Shown: positions 43,855 to 53,557, counted from the stretch's first letter. The stretch: DNA of 64,000 nt from Marinagarivorans sp. (GCA_028281865.1 JANQJB010000166.1:1-64000); one strand, 5' to 3'. Made by a program: numbers and translations. Notes: generated by a model not told the origin, from the sequence alone.

Positions 43855-46800
43855 ATGGCGTTCTTATCGATATCAGTGACTAAGATCAGCAGGGCTGCTC
43901 TAGTCATAATGTTTATTGCCTATTTGCTTTCCTTTTATATCAATTTCGATGTAAATAAGAACTCTAGTTACGAGCGCCCGCTCGATCCCTGGGTATTTAG
44001 ATCCGTACTCGACTCAAAGCCTAGAATCGCAACCGCGGCACTGCACGATAACCTATATGTTGCCTACGATACTCAAGCAGGCTTACTTTACAAAGCATGG
44101 AAAGGTAGAGTTAAGCTGCAGGGCCTTGTCTACGATGGAACGCACGGTCCGCAGCCGGAAAGCGAAGGTGTTACCTTTAGCCTCAACCAAAACTCACAAC
44201 ACTGGCACCTTCAATGCGACGAACGTGAGGCTCCACTAATTTATAAATATTTGGGTCACGGGTTCGACCAGGGACAGGTAGTGTTCAAATACCAGTTTCG
44301 CGCACCAAATGGCAAAGCTATTGATGTTTATGAGAAACCAGAATACACAGCGATTGACGAGAAAGACGGATTCCAACGCAATTTTAATGTTAAGCACCTT
44401 CCTAAAAATTGCGACCTCTCTCTGGACATTCATGTTGTCAATCTAAGTTCTGAGCGAGCCTGGCTAACGAACGGCCGACTTAAAATCGAAGCCAATGACG
44501 AAAATGCGTTACGCGGACAACTAAGGCTCAACCACACTAAAGAAACTTACATTACTTTCCACTTCGACGAAAATAGCAAGCCGGACGATGAGTTAAGCAC
44601 GATCGAAGAGGCTCCAAACCTGGAGGACATGGCGAATAAAATTATCGCAGCAAGCGATTGCGCAGCATGTCACGATCGGGAGCAGCAAACAATTGGACCA
44701 TCATTTAAAGAAATCGCTAAAAAATATCGTTTTCAAGAAAACGCGCGCGAATATTTAATTGAAAAAATTAAATTCGGCGGCAGTGGCGTCTGGGGTACAA
44801 CGGTTATGACGCCACACCCAAATTTGTCTGCACAGCAGTTATCGACTCTGACCGACTATATATTATCGCTGGGCCAAAAGAGTGGAACAGAATCTCTCAA
44901 AGAAAACGAATTGCAGGCACTCAGCTTGGGCTTGGATTCTGTTCCTCTATTGCTAAGTACATACGATCCAGTTTATATCACCGATAACCAAAATTATTAT
45001 CCTGGGCTTGCAGCCAATTTATATGACACTCCGCGTTACAGTTTTGACAATGTAGAGCCGAGCTTTGGACCAGTGCTTTCCGGTGTAGTACCCGCTCTGC
45101 ACATTTTCGACAAAAAAGATTTAGGCCGCTTCCAAAATAATATTTTTGTTTCTTTCAACGGCTATATAAACGTACCAGAAGCCGGTAATTACGTTTTTAA
45201 AGCCTTTGCCAACAACATCGTCGACATTTATCTCGACGAAAAACTCCTGCTACATGACACGTCGGCAACAGACGAAGAGGAAAAAAATATCTATCTTGAG
45301 GAAGGTCTCATTCCACTGAGAGTCCATTACCGCCAGCGCACGACCAACGCCACACTTTCGCTGCAATGGAAAAAACCTGGCGACCAAACGTTTACCTTGC
45401 TTACTGGCGAACATCTAAAACACCAAGGTATTCAATTTAGAGGGACTGTTCCATACGCACCGCGCGACGAACTTATTCGCAGCATTCCCGGCAATACAAT
45501 TCCGGTCGCTGGTGTCCACCCGAGCTTGCAACTAAAACAATTTCGCCCCACATCTTTCCAACCTCGTGTCGGCGGAATGGATATGCTATCTGACGGGCGA
45601 CTATTAATTGCTACCTGGGATAAAGAAGGTGCTGTGTATGTAATAGACTCACAAGAAGATAACGTCTCCGGTGGAATCAGTATCCAGCGTATAGCTGCGG
45701 GATTAGCAGAACCGCTGGGTTTGAAAGTCGTTGACAATCGCATCTTCGTTTTACAAAAGCACGAGTTGACGGAATTAATTGATCACAACGGTGACGAAAT
45801 CATCGATGAATACCGCGCAGTCAGCAATTTATGGGGCGTCAGCAGCAACTATCATGAATTTGCTTTTGGGCTGGAATATCTCGACGGCTATTTTTACGCT
45901 GCTCTGGGCATTGCCGTAACCCCAGAGGGAAAGAGTGTCAACCAACAACACACCGATAGAGGAAAATTAATACAAATTTCTCCCGAAGATGGAAACTACG
46001 ATATCGTAGCCAGCGGATTAAACTCACCTAACGGGTTAACTATTTCCAACAATAATAGACTTTTCGTAACCGACAATGAGGGCGAATGGATTCCCGGAGG
46101 CAAATTAATAGAAATTCAAGCAGGCGCATTTTACGGACAACGCAGTGCTTTAATAGACAAGCAAAACCCGCCCCTTGAAACTCAACCTTTGTTATGGATA
46201 CCCAAACAGATAATTGTTTCTCCTTCGCAGCCCATACAGTGGACAAATGGTCCGTATAAAGATCAATATCTAATAGGCGATATCGTTGATGGAGGGATTC
46301 GAAGAGCATTTATCGACGTCGTTGATGGAACCTCACAAGGCGGAATGATGCGCTTTTCTCAAGGGTTCGAATCAGGCGTAAACCGACTTGTTTGGGATAA
46401 AAGCAATAACAACCTTTACGTCGGTGGTGTAGGGATTACGGGAGACTGGCAACAAGGAGAAACCCTTCAGTATGGACTGCATAAGCTTGCAATGACGGGA
46501 AAAACCGCGTTTGAAATTTTAGAAACACGATTACAAACCAATGGAATGAAGATCATTATGACAAGCCCGATTCACCCAGGAGAAGTTTTGCAACCCTCGA
46601 GTTTTATGGCTACACAGTGGTTTTATCAGCCTGACTTACAATATGGCGGAAAAATGCTTGGTAAGACGCTACTTGAAATAAAATCTGTTTCAATTAGTGA
46701 AGATCGTCAAGAGATTTTTCTGGAAATACCGGGGATCAAGGAAAATCGGATTGTCGACATTCGAATCGTTTCTCCGTTTATCGATACAGAGGAGCGGTCG

Positions 46801-47544
46801 CTATGGTCAACCAAAGTTTGGTATACCGTCCACAAAAAACCTAGTAACCAGTTCGTTCAGGTAAATCCAATTCCAAAAGTCGCGGCCAACACTTTAAGTG
46901 ATTACGAAAAACAAATGGACTGGGAACTATTATTTGATGGAAAGTCGCTAGAAAAATGGCATTGCTACAACAAACTCAGCGACTGTAGTTCTTGGAAAAC
47001 CACACCAGAATATTTCTCGCTGGACTATCAAAATAAAATACCTGATATTGCTGATCGCGAGCACTTAATTAGCAATAAGCGCTACACCAATTTTGAATTA
47101 AAATTCGAATGGATATTAGAGCGTTCTGGGGCGAGTGGCTTAATGTACGGCATCCAAGAATCGTCTCAGTATGGATCGCCTTGGCAAAGTGGTTTGGAAA
47201 TGCAAATAATCGATAATGTGCACAGGTTAGAGGGACGAGAACCTAAGCAAAAAACAGGTGACTTGCACGATTTAATCGCGTCCAAATTTCCTGCGGCGAT
47301 TCCTTTTGGTAGCTGGAATCGAGGATTTATTCGAGTTAACAACGGCTACGTGGAACACTGGATTAACGGCTATAAAGTCGTTGAGTTTGATATTAATTCC
47401 GAGCAGTTTAAATTACTGAAAAAGAAAAGCCGATTCGCACCTTACAAAGACTTTGGTATTTTGACAGACAGAAAAATAGGTATACAAGACCAGGGAAAAG
47501 AAGTGCGATTTAGAAACTTCAAAATCCGTGAACTTGTCAATTAG
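43855..47544 (+). CDS. Secreted cytochrome c - PA14 - propeller - DUF1080 fusion (1229 aa)
   Basis: An N-terminal anchor or signal (about residues 10-29, ALVIMFIAYLLSFYINF) precedes a beta-rich domain of about 200 residues with no name I can give. Then come: a class I cytochrome c (about 255-345; CAACH at 269-273, distal Met318 in TTVMTPHP); PA14 (about 380-525, YINVPEAGNYVFKAFANNIVDIYLD); a beta-propeller resembling glucose/sorbosone dehydrogenases (about 545-960, GGMDMLSDGRLLIATWDKEGAVYV; GLNSPNGLTISNNNRLFVTDNEGEW); and a DUF1080 domain (about 1020-1229, WELLFDGKSLEKWH to FRNFKIREL). A sugar oxidised by the propeller could pass electrons to the haem, and the DUF1080 domain could cleave the keto-glycoside; this is inference. 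It likely acts outside the inner membrane. Regulators (AraC, HTCS) lie just upstream. Confidence 0.85.
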   Translation: MAFLSISVTKISRAALVIMFIAYLLSFYINFDVNKNSSYERPLDPWVFRSVLDSKPRIATAALHDNLYVAYDTQAGLLYKAWKGRVKLQGLVYDGTHGPQPESEGVTFSLNQNSQHWHLQCDEREAPLIYKYLGHGFDQGQVVFKYQFRAPNGKAIDVYEKPEYTAIDEKDGFQRNFNVKHLPKNCDLSLDIHVVNLSSERAWLTNGRLKIEANDENALRGQLRLNHTKETYITFHFDENSKPDDELSTIEEAPNLEDMANKIIAASDCAACHDREQQTIGPSFKEIAKKYRFQENAREYLIEKIKFGGSGVWGTTVMTPHPNLSAQQLSTLTDYILSLGQKSGTESLKENELQALSLGLDSVPLLLSTYDPVYITDNQNYYPGLAANLYDTPRYSFDNVEPSFGPVLSGVVPALHIFDKKDLGRFQNNIFVSFNGYINVPEAGNYVFKAFANNIVDIYLDEKLLLHDTSATDEEEKNIYLEEGLIPLRVHYRQRTTNATLSLQWKKPGDQTFTLLTGEHLKHQGIQFRGTVPYAPRDELIRSIPGNTIPVAGVHPSLQLKQFRPTSFQPRVGGMDMLSDGRLLIATWDKEGAVYVIDSQEDNVSGGISIQRIAAGLAEPLGLKVVDNRIFVLQKHELTELIDHNGDEIIDEYRAVSNLWGVSSNYHEFAFGLEYLDGYFYAALGIAVTPEGKSVNQQHTDRGKLIQISPEDGNYDIVASGLNSPNGLTISNNNRLFVTDNEGEWIPGGKLIEIQAGAFYGQRSALIDKQNPPLETQPLLWIPKQIIVSPSQPIQWTNGPYKDQYLIGDIVDGGIRRAFIDVVDGTSQGGMMRFSQGFESGVNRLVWDKSNNNLYVGGVGITGDWQQGETLQYGLHKLAMTGKTAFEILETRLQTNGMKIIMTSPIHPGEVLQPSSFMATQWFYQPDLQYGGKMLGKTLLEIKSVSISEDRQEIFLEIPGIKENRIVDIRIVSPFIDTEERSLWSTKVWYTVHKKPSNQFVQVNPIPKVAANTLSDYEKQMDWELLFDGKSLEKWHCYNKLSDCSSWKTTPEYFSLDYQNKIPDIADREHLISNKRYTNFELKFEWILERSGASGLMYGIQESSQYGSPWQSGLEMQIIDNVHRLEGREPKQKTGDLHDLIASKFPAAIPFGSWNRGFIRVNNGYVEHWINGYKVVEFDINSEQFKLLKKKSRFAPYKDFGILTDRKIGIQDQGKEVRFRNFKIRELVN

Positions 47545-47640
47545 TTCGTATCTCAACGGAAGACCCCAGACATACAAACAAAGCAGTCATTAATTAATGG
47601 CACTTCCAATACTAATAACACATTAACTAAAACGGTAAAG

Positions 47641-48264
47641 CTACTGTGCCATTTCTACTCCATTATCTCGCGCTTCAGGCTCTTTATCATTCCCCACAAA
47701 TGAAGTGAGACCCCATTTTTCATTGCATTTCTCGATATCAAGTGCACTCTTTAAAGGGCGAGATTTGTACCGCGACAACCAAAAATGTCCTCGACAGTTA
47801 TCTTCCCTATTGGCAAGGTGCGCAATATGCTGGTTTAAACATTTCATAAACCAGCCAAGCTCCGCGAGCCGCACCCGCCAAATTCCAGCGAGCCTTGCTA
47901 ATTCACTGCGTTCCTTGTCATCCAATTCTTGACCACTTTTGTACTTTTGAATGAGCTCAGGGCCTTTGTATACTTGCGTCCATTTTTCTATTACGAACTC
48001 ATCAGACCAAATGTCTACCCGATCTGAGTCAATCTCAATAATTAAATGATATTCGTGAGGGTTTACAGTAAACGCATGAATATTTAAAGCAAATATATTA
48101 GCGAGCTGCTTAAGACGATCCACAATCCATTCGCGACGATGGGAGTAATTTCTCTGTGAACTCAAGTCTGTGCCCGTTAAATAGGCGCCGCGCACGGTTC
48201 GCGATATAAGATGATAATAGGGTGTTATTTCTTTCGAAACTATATCTTTCCGCGGACGGGTCAT
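47641..48264 (-). pseudogene. Decayed REP-associated/IS200-like (Y1) transposase
   Basis: The N-terminus (TRPRKDIVSKEITPYYHLISRTVRGAYLTG... HRREWIVDRLKQLANIFALNIHAFTVNPHEYHLIIE) matches Transposase_17 / RAYT-like proteins of about 300 residues, common in gammaproteobacteria. In the HUH motif the first His is replaced (EYH rather than HYH, preceded by a shifted His), so metal binding is probably lost. RGHFWLSRYKSRPL matches the region of the catalytic Tyr, but the expected following segment (ALLDE... DLNPVRA) is missing, and the last 30 residues are unrelated. At 207 residues it is truncated. Best read as a dead or domesticated copy; no terminal hairpins were identified around it. Confidence 0.65.
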
Positions 48265-48849
48265 AAATCCAAAAACCTCTTTCTTCTATTCACCTTAATT
48301 AAGAGCAGTTAATCAGTAATTTCTATAAATATGCGGCTTAATCTTTTAGTCGTTGTAGGCATATAAACCTTATGCACGCATTATTTATCATTACTTGACA
48401 CTTGTTGTACCAGCTCAACCAAGGTGTTACCGAAGGTGCCATGTTACCATCGGTATCAAGCGCTGCAATGTTCCATTTAATCGTATGAAGAGTCAATGCA
48501 ATTAATCGTTTTTTTTAAAGTTTTTTGTGATTCTGCTAGCATTTGACAAACTAGTGGTCATTCTGACGTTTTTTATTTATTCAAATATCAATACTCACCC
48601 CACAAACAACAAGCCAGCGAAAAAAAAGCAAAAAAAGGACACACACAATTTAAAAGAATACCAATGAACCCGAGGAATCGTTTACCCGCCAAGTCAAGAC
48701 AACTTTAATTCCTGCGGAAAACTGCTTATCAGAAAAACTTAATATGGAGAAGGAAGGGGAAATAAGCTGTCTGCAAATTGGCTGTTATACATTGCGCTTA
48801 TAACACCAATAACAAACAGCTATGAAAAATTAATGCGATGAACGGTTAA
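48265..48849. other. 585-bp gene-free region
   Basis: AT-rich, with no credible gene. An imperfect palindrome (TACCGAAGGTGCCATG paired with TTACCATCGGTA) lies at about 48435-48462. It may be debris of the mobile element linked to the transposase at 47641. Confidence 0.5.
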
Positions 48850-49506
48850 TTACGATCCCGACATTTTATTCAGCTCACGACTTAATTTAAATTTTTTAGA
48901 AGTAATAGTCGCTTCCAACAGTCTTAACTTCCGTTCGACGCGATTGAAATGCCGATCAAAATCTCGAATCTCCGTGCGCATTTGGCTTGCATTAGGAGGA
49001 CCCTCTTTAGCGCGCGAATCAGAATAATCGGATTGAAACTGTCGATTATTGCCTCGCCCGCGATGCTCACGCTGATGCCTCCGACGCCCACCTCCTGGAT
49101 GAACACGCTCATACTCACCGTCAATCACTTCATCGCGGCCTTTTCGCTGGAAAGGTGTGTTATCAAGCAAAATAATGGCCGCGATATATAACCAAAATGC
49201 CACAGGAAAACTTATAATTGCGAGAACTCTAACAATTAACGAATTGACTTCAAAATAGTCTGCCAGCCCCGCACAAACACCTTTAATCTTTGCTTTTTGT
49301 GGATTTTTATAGAGCTTTTTATCCTGATCATCCATCAAAATATACAGGCCAAAGTAAACTAAAAAAGTATAATAAAAAATAAATGTCGCAACTAAAAAAG
49401 CGATACGAACGAGCGTTACATTAAAATTAAAGTACTCCGCTAACCCCGCGCAAACACCACTTAATTTCTTATTACGTCTATTAACTTTCGGAAATCTACC
49501 TGTCAT
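48850..49506 (-). CDS. pspC: Phage shock protein C with two PspC domains
   Basis: The 218-residue inner-membrane protein starts at ATG 49506 (MTGRFPKVNRRNKKLSGVCAGL), overlapping the end of pspB by 11 nt; an upstream start is possible but would overlap more. It carries two PspC domains in tandem: KKLSGVCAGLAEYFNFNVTLVRIAFLVATFIFYYTFLVYFGLYILMD (about 12-58) and AKIKGVCAGLADYFEVNSLIVRVLAIISFPVAFWLYIAAIILLD (about 70-113). A basic, Arg/His-rich stretch and a C-terminal coiled coil (EIRDFDRHFNRVERKLRLLEA) follow. E. coli PspC has one such domain in about 119 residues. PspC with PspB relays envelope stress to PspA. Confidence 0.88.
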   Translation of the reverse strand: MTGRFPKVNRRNKKLSGVCAGLAEYFNFNVTLVRIAFLVATFIFYYTFLVYFGLYILMDDQDKKLYKNPQKAKIKGVCAGLADYFEVNSLIVRVLAIISFPVAFWLYIAAIILLDNTPFQRKGRDEVIDGEYERVHPGGGRRRHQREHRGRGNNRQFQSDYSDSRAKEGPPNASQMRTEIRDFDRHFNRVERKLRLLEATITSKKFKLSRELNKMSGS

Positions 49507-49750
49507 TGTAATCGTGCTCCTCTCTCCAATCTGGCACTTCAACATCTAAAATAGCTTCTAAAGCTGCGATTCTCTCTACCAAATCGTCGGCTTTATCCTT
49601 TAAACGTTCAATATTAGCGCGGTCCTCATCTGTAAGCGACGACTGCCGCGCCTTCAAACGCTCCTTTTCTACTCCCGACCACATAGCAAAGAGTGGTAAA
49701 ACGATTACCACACCAATGATAATGAAAGGAAGAAAATCACCAAAATGCAT
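49496..49750 (-). CDS. pspB: Phage shock protein B
   Basis: The 84-residue protein has one N-terminal membrane helix (FLPFIIIGVVIVLPLFAMWSGV) and a cytoplasmic coiled coil (TDEDRANIERLKDKADDLVERIAALEAILDVEVPDWR), the full pattern of PspB. The closing VPDWREEHDY is conserved in the family. PspB and PspC sense damage to the inner membrane and release PspA's hold on PspF. The gene overlaps pspC by 11 nt and follows pspA by about 100 bp on the same strand, so pspA-pspB-pspC form an operon. Confidence 0.93.
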   Translation of the reverse strand: MHFGDFLPFIIIGVVIVLPLFAMWSGVEKERLKARQSSLTDEDRANIERLKDKADDLVERIAALEAILDVEVPDWREEHDYNDR

Positions 49751-49851
49751 GTTTATGCCTTTTCATCCAATTAAATTAATTTATGACTTTATCAAAGCCC
49801 CAACAATTCAATGCAACCTAAAAACGCTTGTTTCTAACTTTTAGATAAGCA

Positions 49852-50535
49852 CTAGTTGCCGCTTTCATCCGCCTGCGTTTTTGAAGCAACCTTTTCTTTT
49901 AGCGCTTTTAATTCTGCATCGATTTTCTCTTCCATCTCAAGCTCCGCAAACTCTTCTTGCAAACTTGCTCGACCGATTGCATCAGCTTCTATTTGACTTT
50001 CCATATGGTCAATTTTTTTCTCGAAGTAATCGAGTTTATTTATCGCCTCATCAATAGAGCCGTCGTGCAGCTTTGAATTTACCGAAGCTCGCGATTGCGT
50101 CGCCTTGGTGCGCATAAGCATTGTTTTTTGGCGCGCTTTTGCATCGTTTAGTTTTGCCTGCAACTGCTCAATTTCACTCGATAGACGCTCAAGCGACTCG
50201 TCGAGCTTTTCTAAATCCAAGTGCATAGATTCGAGCGCGGACAGCTTAGCATTTTTTTCAATCAATGCCGCTTTAGCAAGATCTTCTCGACCCTTTGCAA
50301 TTGCCAATTCCGCTTTATTTTGCCAGTCATCTGCATGCTCTTGAATACGGGCAGAACGGCGTTGCAATTCTTTTTTATCAGCTAAAATTTTTGCCGAGTT
50401 AGTCCGTACTTCAATTAATGTTTCTTCCATTTCTTGAATGACTAAGCGAATCATTTTTTCTGGATTTTCCGCTGAATCCAATATCGCGTTAATATTTGAA
50501 TTAATGATGTCACTAATTCTCGAAAAAATACCCAT
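49852..50535 (-). CDS. pspA: Phage shock protein A
   Basis: The 227-residue peripheral membrane protein is almost wholly helical. It begins MGIFSRISDIINSNINAILDSAENPEKMIRLVIQEMEETLIEVR, the amphipathic membrane-binding helix and conserved N-terminus of PspA/IM30 proteins. Long coiled coils follow (LDLEKLDESLERLSSEIEQLQAKLNDAKARQKTML), and it ends KIDAELKALKEKVAS. PspA assembles into rods or rings that mend the inner membrane, and when idle it binds and inhibits PspF. A sigma-54 promoter lies about 105-120 bp upstream (50640-50655), and pspF is divergent, as in enteric bacteria. Confidence 0.95.
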   Translation of the reverse strand: MGIFSRISDIINSNINAILDSAENPEKMIRLVIQEMEETLIEVRTNSAKILADKKELQRRSARIQEHADDWQNKAELAIAKGREDLAKAALIEKNAKLSALESMHLDLEKLDESLERLSSEIEQLQAKLNDAKARQKTMLMRTKATQSRASVNSKLHDGSIDEAINKLDYFEKKIDHMESQIEADAIGRASLQEEFAELEMEEKIDAELKALKEKVASKTQADESGN

Positions 50536-50639
50536 TGCTTTTCCTCATTGTCTATCAAATCGTGAATATTAGCCTTCCTAAATGCATTCGGTGCTGCGTC
50601 GTGCTCACCCCGATCTCTCCTTAGCTTCATCTCAGCTAT

Positions 50640-50655
50640 TGCGGGAACTGTGCCA
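50640..50655 (-). promoter_or_regulatory. Sigma-54 (-24/-12) promoter of pspABC
   Basis: On the minus strand TGGCACAGTTCCCGCA matches TGGCACG-N4-TTGCA in the -24 element and in the GC of the -12 element, with the correct spacing. It points to pspA, with a start point near 50630. PspF binding sites are expected between it and pspF. Confidence 0.75.
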
Positions 50656-50815
50656 AAATCACAAAAATGACATAAGCAATTGATTTTATTACAACTTACT
50701 CCAAATCAGTCGCTCGACAACCTTAATTATATATAGACAAAAAAACCATAAATTAGCTATATTAACCAACTTATGAACTTATTAACCACATTGTTTGTTT
50801 GGTAATCAAAAGGCT

Positions 50816-51847
50816 ATGCAGCATACTGATCGGCTAATTGGCGAATCAAGTGTATTTCTAGAAGCTTTAGAACACGTATCCTTAGTCGCACCGCTGACAA
50901 AACCTGTCCTCATAGTTGGTGAACGCGGCACAGGCAAAGAACATTTCGCAGCGCGGGTCCATTATTTGTCGGCCCGCTGGGACCAACCACTTTTAAAGCT
51001 TAATTGTGCAACGCTAAGCGACACACTGCTCGACTCTGAGTTATTTGGGCACGAGGCGGGCGCTTTTAGCGGGGCACTCAGGCAGCATCAGGGTTTTTTC
51101 GAACGCGCCAGCGGCGGATCACTCTTTCTAGACGAATTGGCGACAACGTCTTCTCAAGTACAAGAAAAAATTTTACGCGTAATCGAGTACGGCGAACTCA
51201 CCCGTGTCGGAGGTAAAAACACCATCGAGGTAGACGTACGCCTAATCGCAGCGACCAACGAACACCTGCCGTCTTTAGCCAGACAAGGGAAATTCCGCGA
51301 AGACCTTCTAGACCGCCTAAGCTTTGACGTTGTCACACTTCCGCCTTTACGCTACCGCGAGGAAGACGTCGTATTGCTGGCTGAATTCTTTGCTCTCGGC
51401 ATAATCAATGAGCTGCAACGCGATTATTTTCCCGGGTTTACAGCAAAGGCGCTGGATCAACTAAAACACTACGCCTGGCCCGGCAACGTGCGCGAACTTA
51501 AAAACGTGATTGAACGCTCGATTTATCGCAGCCAAAATCCAGCGGAAGCGATCGACGAACTCATTTTCGATCCATTTAAATCCCAATTTTTGCAAACGGC
51601 CGCTATCGCTGTGGCCCCTAAAAACAACGAAATAACAGAGAGCGCCTCAGAACCGCGAGCTGAAAATATCTGGCAAAACTTTGTTGATAGCCAATTGGAT
51701 TACAAGACATTTTTCGATCAGCAAGAGATGGAGGTACTTAATTGCGCACTCAAACATTGCCAATACAACCAAAAGCAAACCGCAGAATTTTTGGGCTTTA
51801 GCTACCACCAGCTGCGCAGCCATTTGCGCAAATATGGAATCAAGTGA
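50816..51847 (+). CDS. pspF: PspF sigma-54 activator (psp operon)
   Basis: The 343-residue AAA+ enhancer-binding protein lacks a receiver domain. It has Walker A GERGTGKE, the sigma-54 contact loop, Walker [10 protein letters not shown], the arginine-finger segment [28 protein letters not shown], and a C-terminal Fis-type helix-turn-helix ([28 protein letters not shown]). Similarity to E. coli PspF runs over the full length. The loop reads GAFSGA (residues 82-87) where nearly all activators have GAFTGA. The frame is open from a TTG at 50795, but ATG 50816 matches family starts. The gene diverges from pspA across about 280 bp that hold the sigma-54 promoter. Confidence 0.93.
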   Translation: MQHTDRLIGESSVFLEALEHVSLVAPLTKPVLIVGERGTGKEHFAARVHYLSARWDQPLLKLNCATLSDTLLDSELFGHEAGAFSGALRQHQGFFERASGGSLFLDELATTSSQVQEKILRVIEYGELTRVGGKNTIEVDVRLIAATNEHLPSLARQGKFREDLLDRLSFDVVTLPPLRYREEDVVLLAEFFALGIINELQRDYFPGFTAKALDQLKHYAWPGNVRELKNVIERSIYRSQNPAEAIDELIFDPFKSQFLQTAAIAVAPKNNEITESASEPRAENIWQNFVDSQLDYKTFFDQQEMEVLNCALKHCQYNQKQTAEFLGFSYHQLRSHLRKYGIK

Positions 51848-51979
51848 TACCCACGCGTCTGTTTAAATCATAGGTATTTTTCTTATATAGTACGGCCTGC
51901 ACAAATCAAAACACGTATTCAGACCAATTTCGCAGCAGTCTCTAATTACATTTTGCTATGCATCCATTCCGGGGGTTTT

Positions 51980-53557
51980 ATGAAGCTTAGATACTTATTA
52001 ATCATTGCAAGCTTGCTAAATATTATTTTTATTGTCGGCTGTAACGGCTCCAATGAAAAAGAGCAAGAGCAGACAAAAACAAACGAGCCGGAAACAGAAG
52101 TAACATCAAAACCCGCACAAGAAAAGTCTCTGCTTAAGCAAGTGGCTGAGCGCCCTCCAATGGGATGGAATAGCTTTGACGCTTACGATAGCCGTATCAA
52201 CGAGCAAGAGTTTCGTGCAACTGTAGAATTTATGGATAAACATTTAAAACAGCACGGTTGGGAATACGCGGTAATTGACTACATATGGTGGAATCCTGCC
52301 CCGGGCGGGTACAACACGAAAGACAACTTCATTCGGCGCTACGGCCATGCCAATGTGCGTTTAAATGAAGATGGCTCGTTAAAATACCCAGAAGCGGCAA
52401 CCATGGACGAATACGGCCGATTACTCCCCGCTGTCAATCGTTTCCCTTCCGCCGCAGGAGGTAAAGGCTTTAAACCCCTTGCCGACTGGGTTCACAGCAA
52501 AGGCTTAAAGTTCGGTATTCACCTGATGCGCGGCATGCACCGTCACGCTTATTTTGAAAATACTCCCATCATGGGGACCGACAAAACAGCACAGGATATC
52601 GCTAAAAAAGATGATCACGCCGCATGGTTAAACAACATGTTCGGCATTGACCACCGTAAAGAAGGTGCCCAAGCGTATTACGACTCGATTTTTAAACTCT
52701 ATGCCGAATGGGGCGTTGATTACATCAAAGCGGATGACATGATGGGCGCGTGCTGGGCACCATTTTACGGCTATTCCGGCGGTGAAATCGAAATGATGCG
52801 CAAGGCAATCGACAACTCTGGGCGCCCGATGGTATTGAGCCTATCCTGCGGCGAGGCTCCTATTTCACGCGCGCATCACCTAGAAGCCAATTCTAATATG
52901 TGGCGCGTCTCAGCCGATTTCTGGGACAAATGGGAAGCTTTACATCGCAGTTTCGAATTGCTCGATAAGTGGTCTCCGTTTATCGGCGATCACACTTGGC
53001 CCGATGCCGATATGATTCCATTCGGGAAGCTATCACTTACCGGTCGTCCCAAAGGGCCAGAGCGCCTTAGCCGTTTTACCGTGCCCGAACACTATTCACT
53101 GATGACACTCTTTTCTATTGCTCGCTCTCCATTAATGATTGGCGCTGATTTACTGTCGACACCAATGGAAACGATAGATACTTTTTTCAAAAACGATGCT
53201 GTTATTTATGTCAACCAGCACAGCATTAACAATCGTCAAGTGGTGCGACATGAAACTGATGAGGGCGGTTACGCCGTGTGGATCGCTGAAGACCCTAAAA
53301 ACGGTGATTATTTTGTTGGCCTCTTTAATATTGACAACAAACCACAAACCGTCACATTTGAATTTCATATGGAAGATATACGTGGCGAATATCGAGTCAC
53401 CGATCTTTGGTCGGGCAAAGCGATGGGAGAAGCAAAATTTTCATTTGCGCAGGAATTACCGGCTCACGGAGCAGGCTTATATCGTTTTAGTCGAGTTCCT
53501 GGGTCATCAGAAGATTGGGTTCCACCAGCAAGTCAGGGAACGCACAACAATCAATAA
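51980..53557 (+). CDS. Lipoprotein alpha-galactosidase-like glycoside hydrolase (GH27 type)
   Basis: The 525-residue protein starts at ATG 51980 after a GGGGG site and has lipobox IVGC (Cys21), so it is probably an outer-membrane lipoprotein. After an acidic linker, the GH27/GH36-type barrel opens RPPMGWNSFDAYDSRINEQEF. YIKADDM carries the nucleophile Asp252, and WRVSADFWDKWE carries the acid/base Asp313. A C-terminal beta domain (about 430-500, EYRVTDLWSGKAMGE) completes it. Insertions around 105-170 (YGHANVRLNEDGSLKYPEAATMDEYGRL) make it longer than plain GH27 enzymes. Likely substrate is an alpha-galactoside or a related sugar (alpha-N-acetylgalactosaminide, beta-arabinopyranoside). No transporter lies next to it. 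Confidence 0.85.
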   Translation: MKLRYLLIIASLLNIIFIVGCNGSNEKEQEQTKTNEPETEVTSKPAQEKSLLKQVAERPPMGWNSFDAYDSRINEQEFRATVEFMDKHLKQHGWEYAVIDYIWWNPAPGGYNTKDNFIRRYGHANVRLNEDGSLKYPEAATMDEYGRLLPAVNRFPSAAGGKGFKPLADWVHSKGLKFGIHLMRGMHRHAYFENTPIMGTDKTAQDIAKKDDHAAWLNNMFGIDHRKEGAQAYYDSIFKLYAEWGVDYIKADDMMGACWAPFYGYSGGEIEMMRKAIDNSGRPMVLSLSCGEAPISRAHHLEANSNMWRVSADFWDKWEALHRSFELLDKWSPFIGDHTWPDADMIPFGKLSLTGRPKGPERLSRFTVPEHYSLMTLFSIARSPLMIGADLLSTPMETIDTFFKNDAVIYVNQHSINNRQVVRHETDEGGYAVWIAEDPKNGDYFVGLFNIDNKPQTVTFEFHMEDIRGEYRVTDLWSGKAMGEAKFSFAQELPAHGAGLYRFSRVPGSSEDWVPPASQGTHNNQ

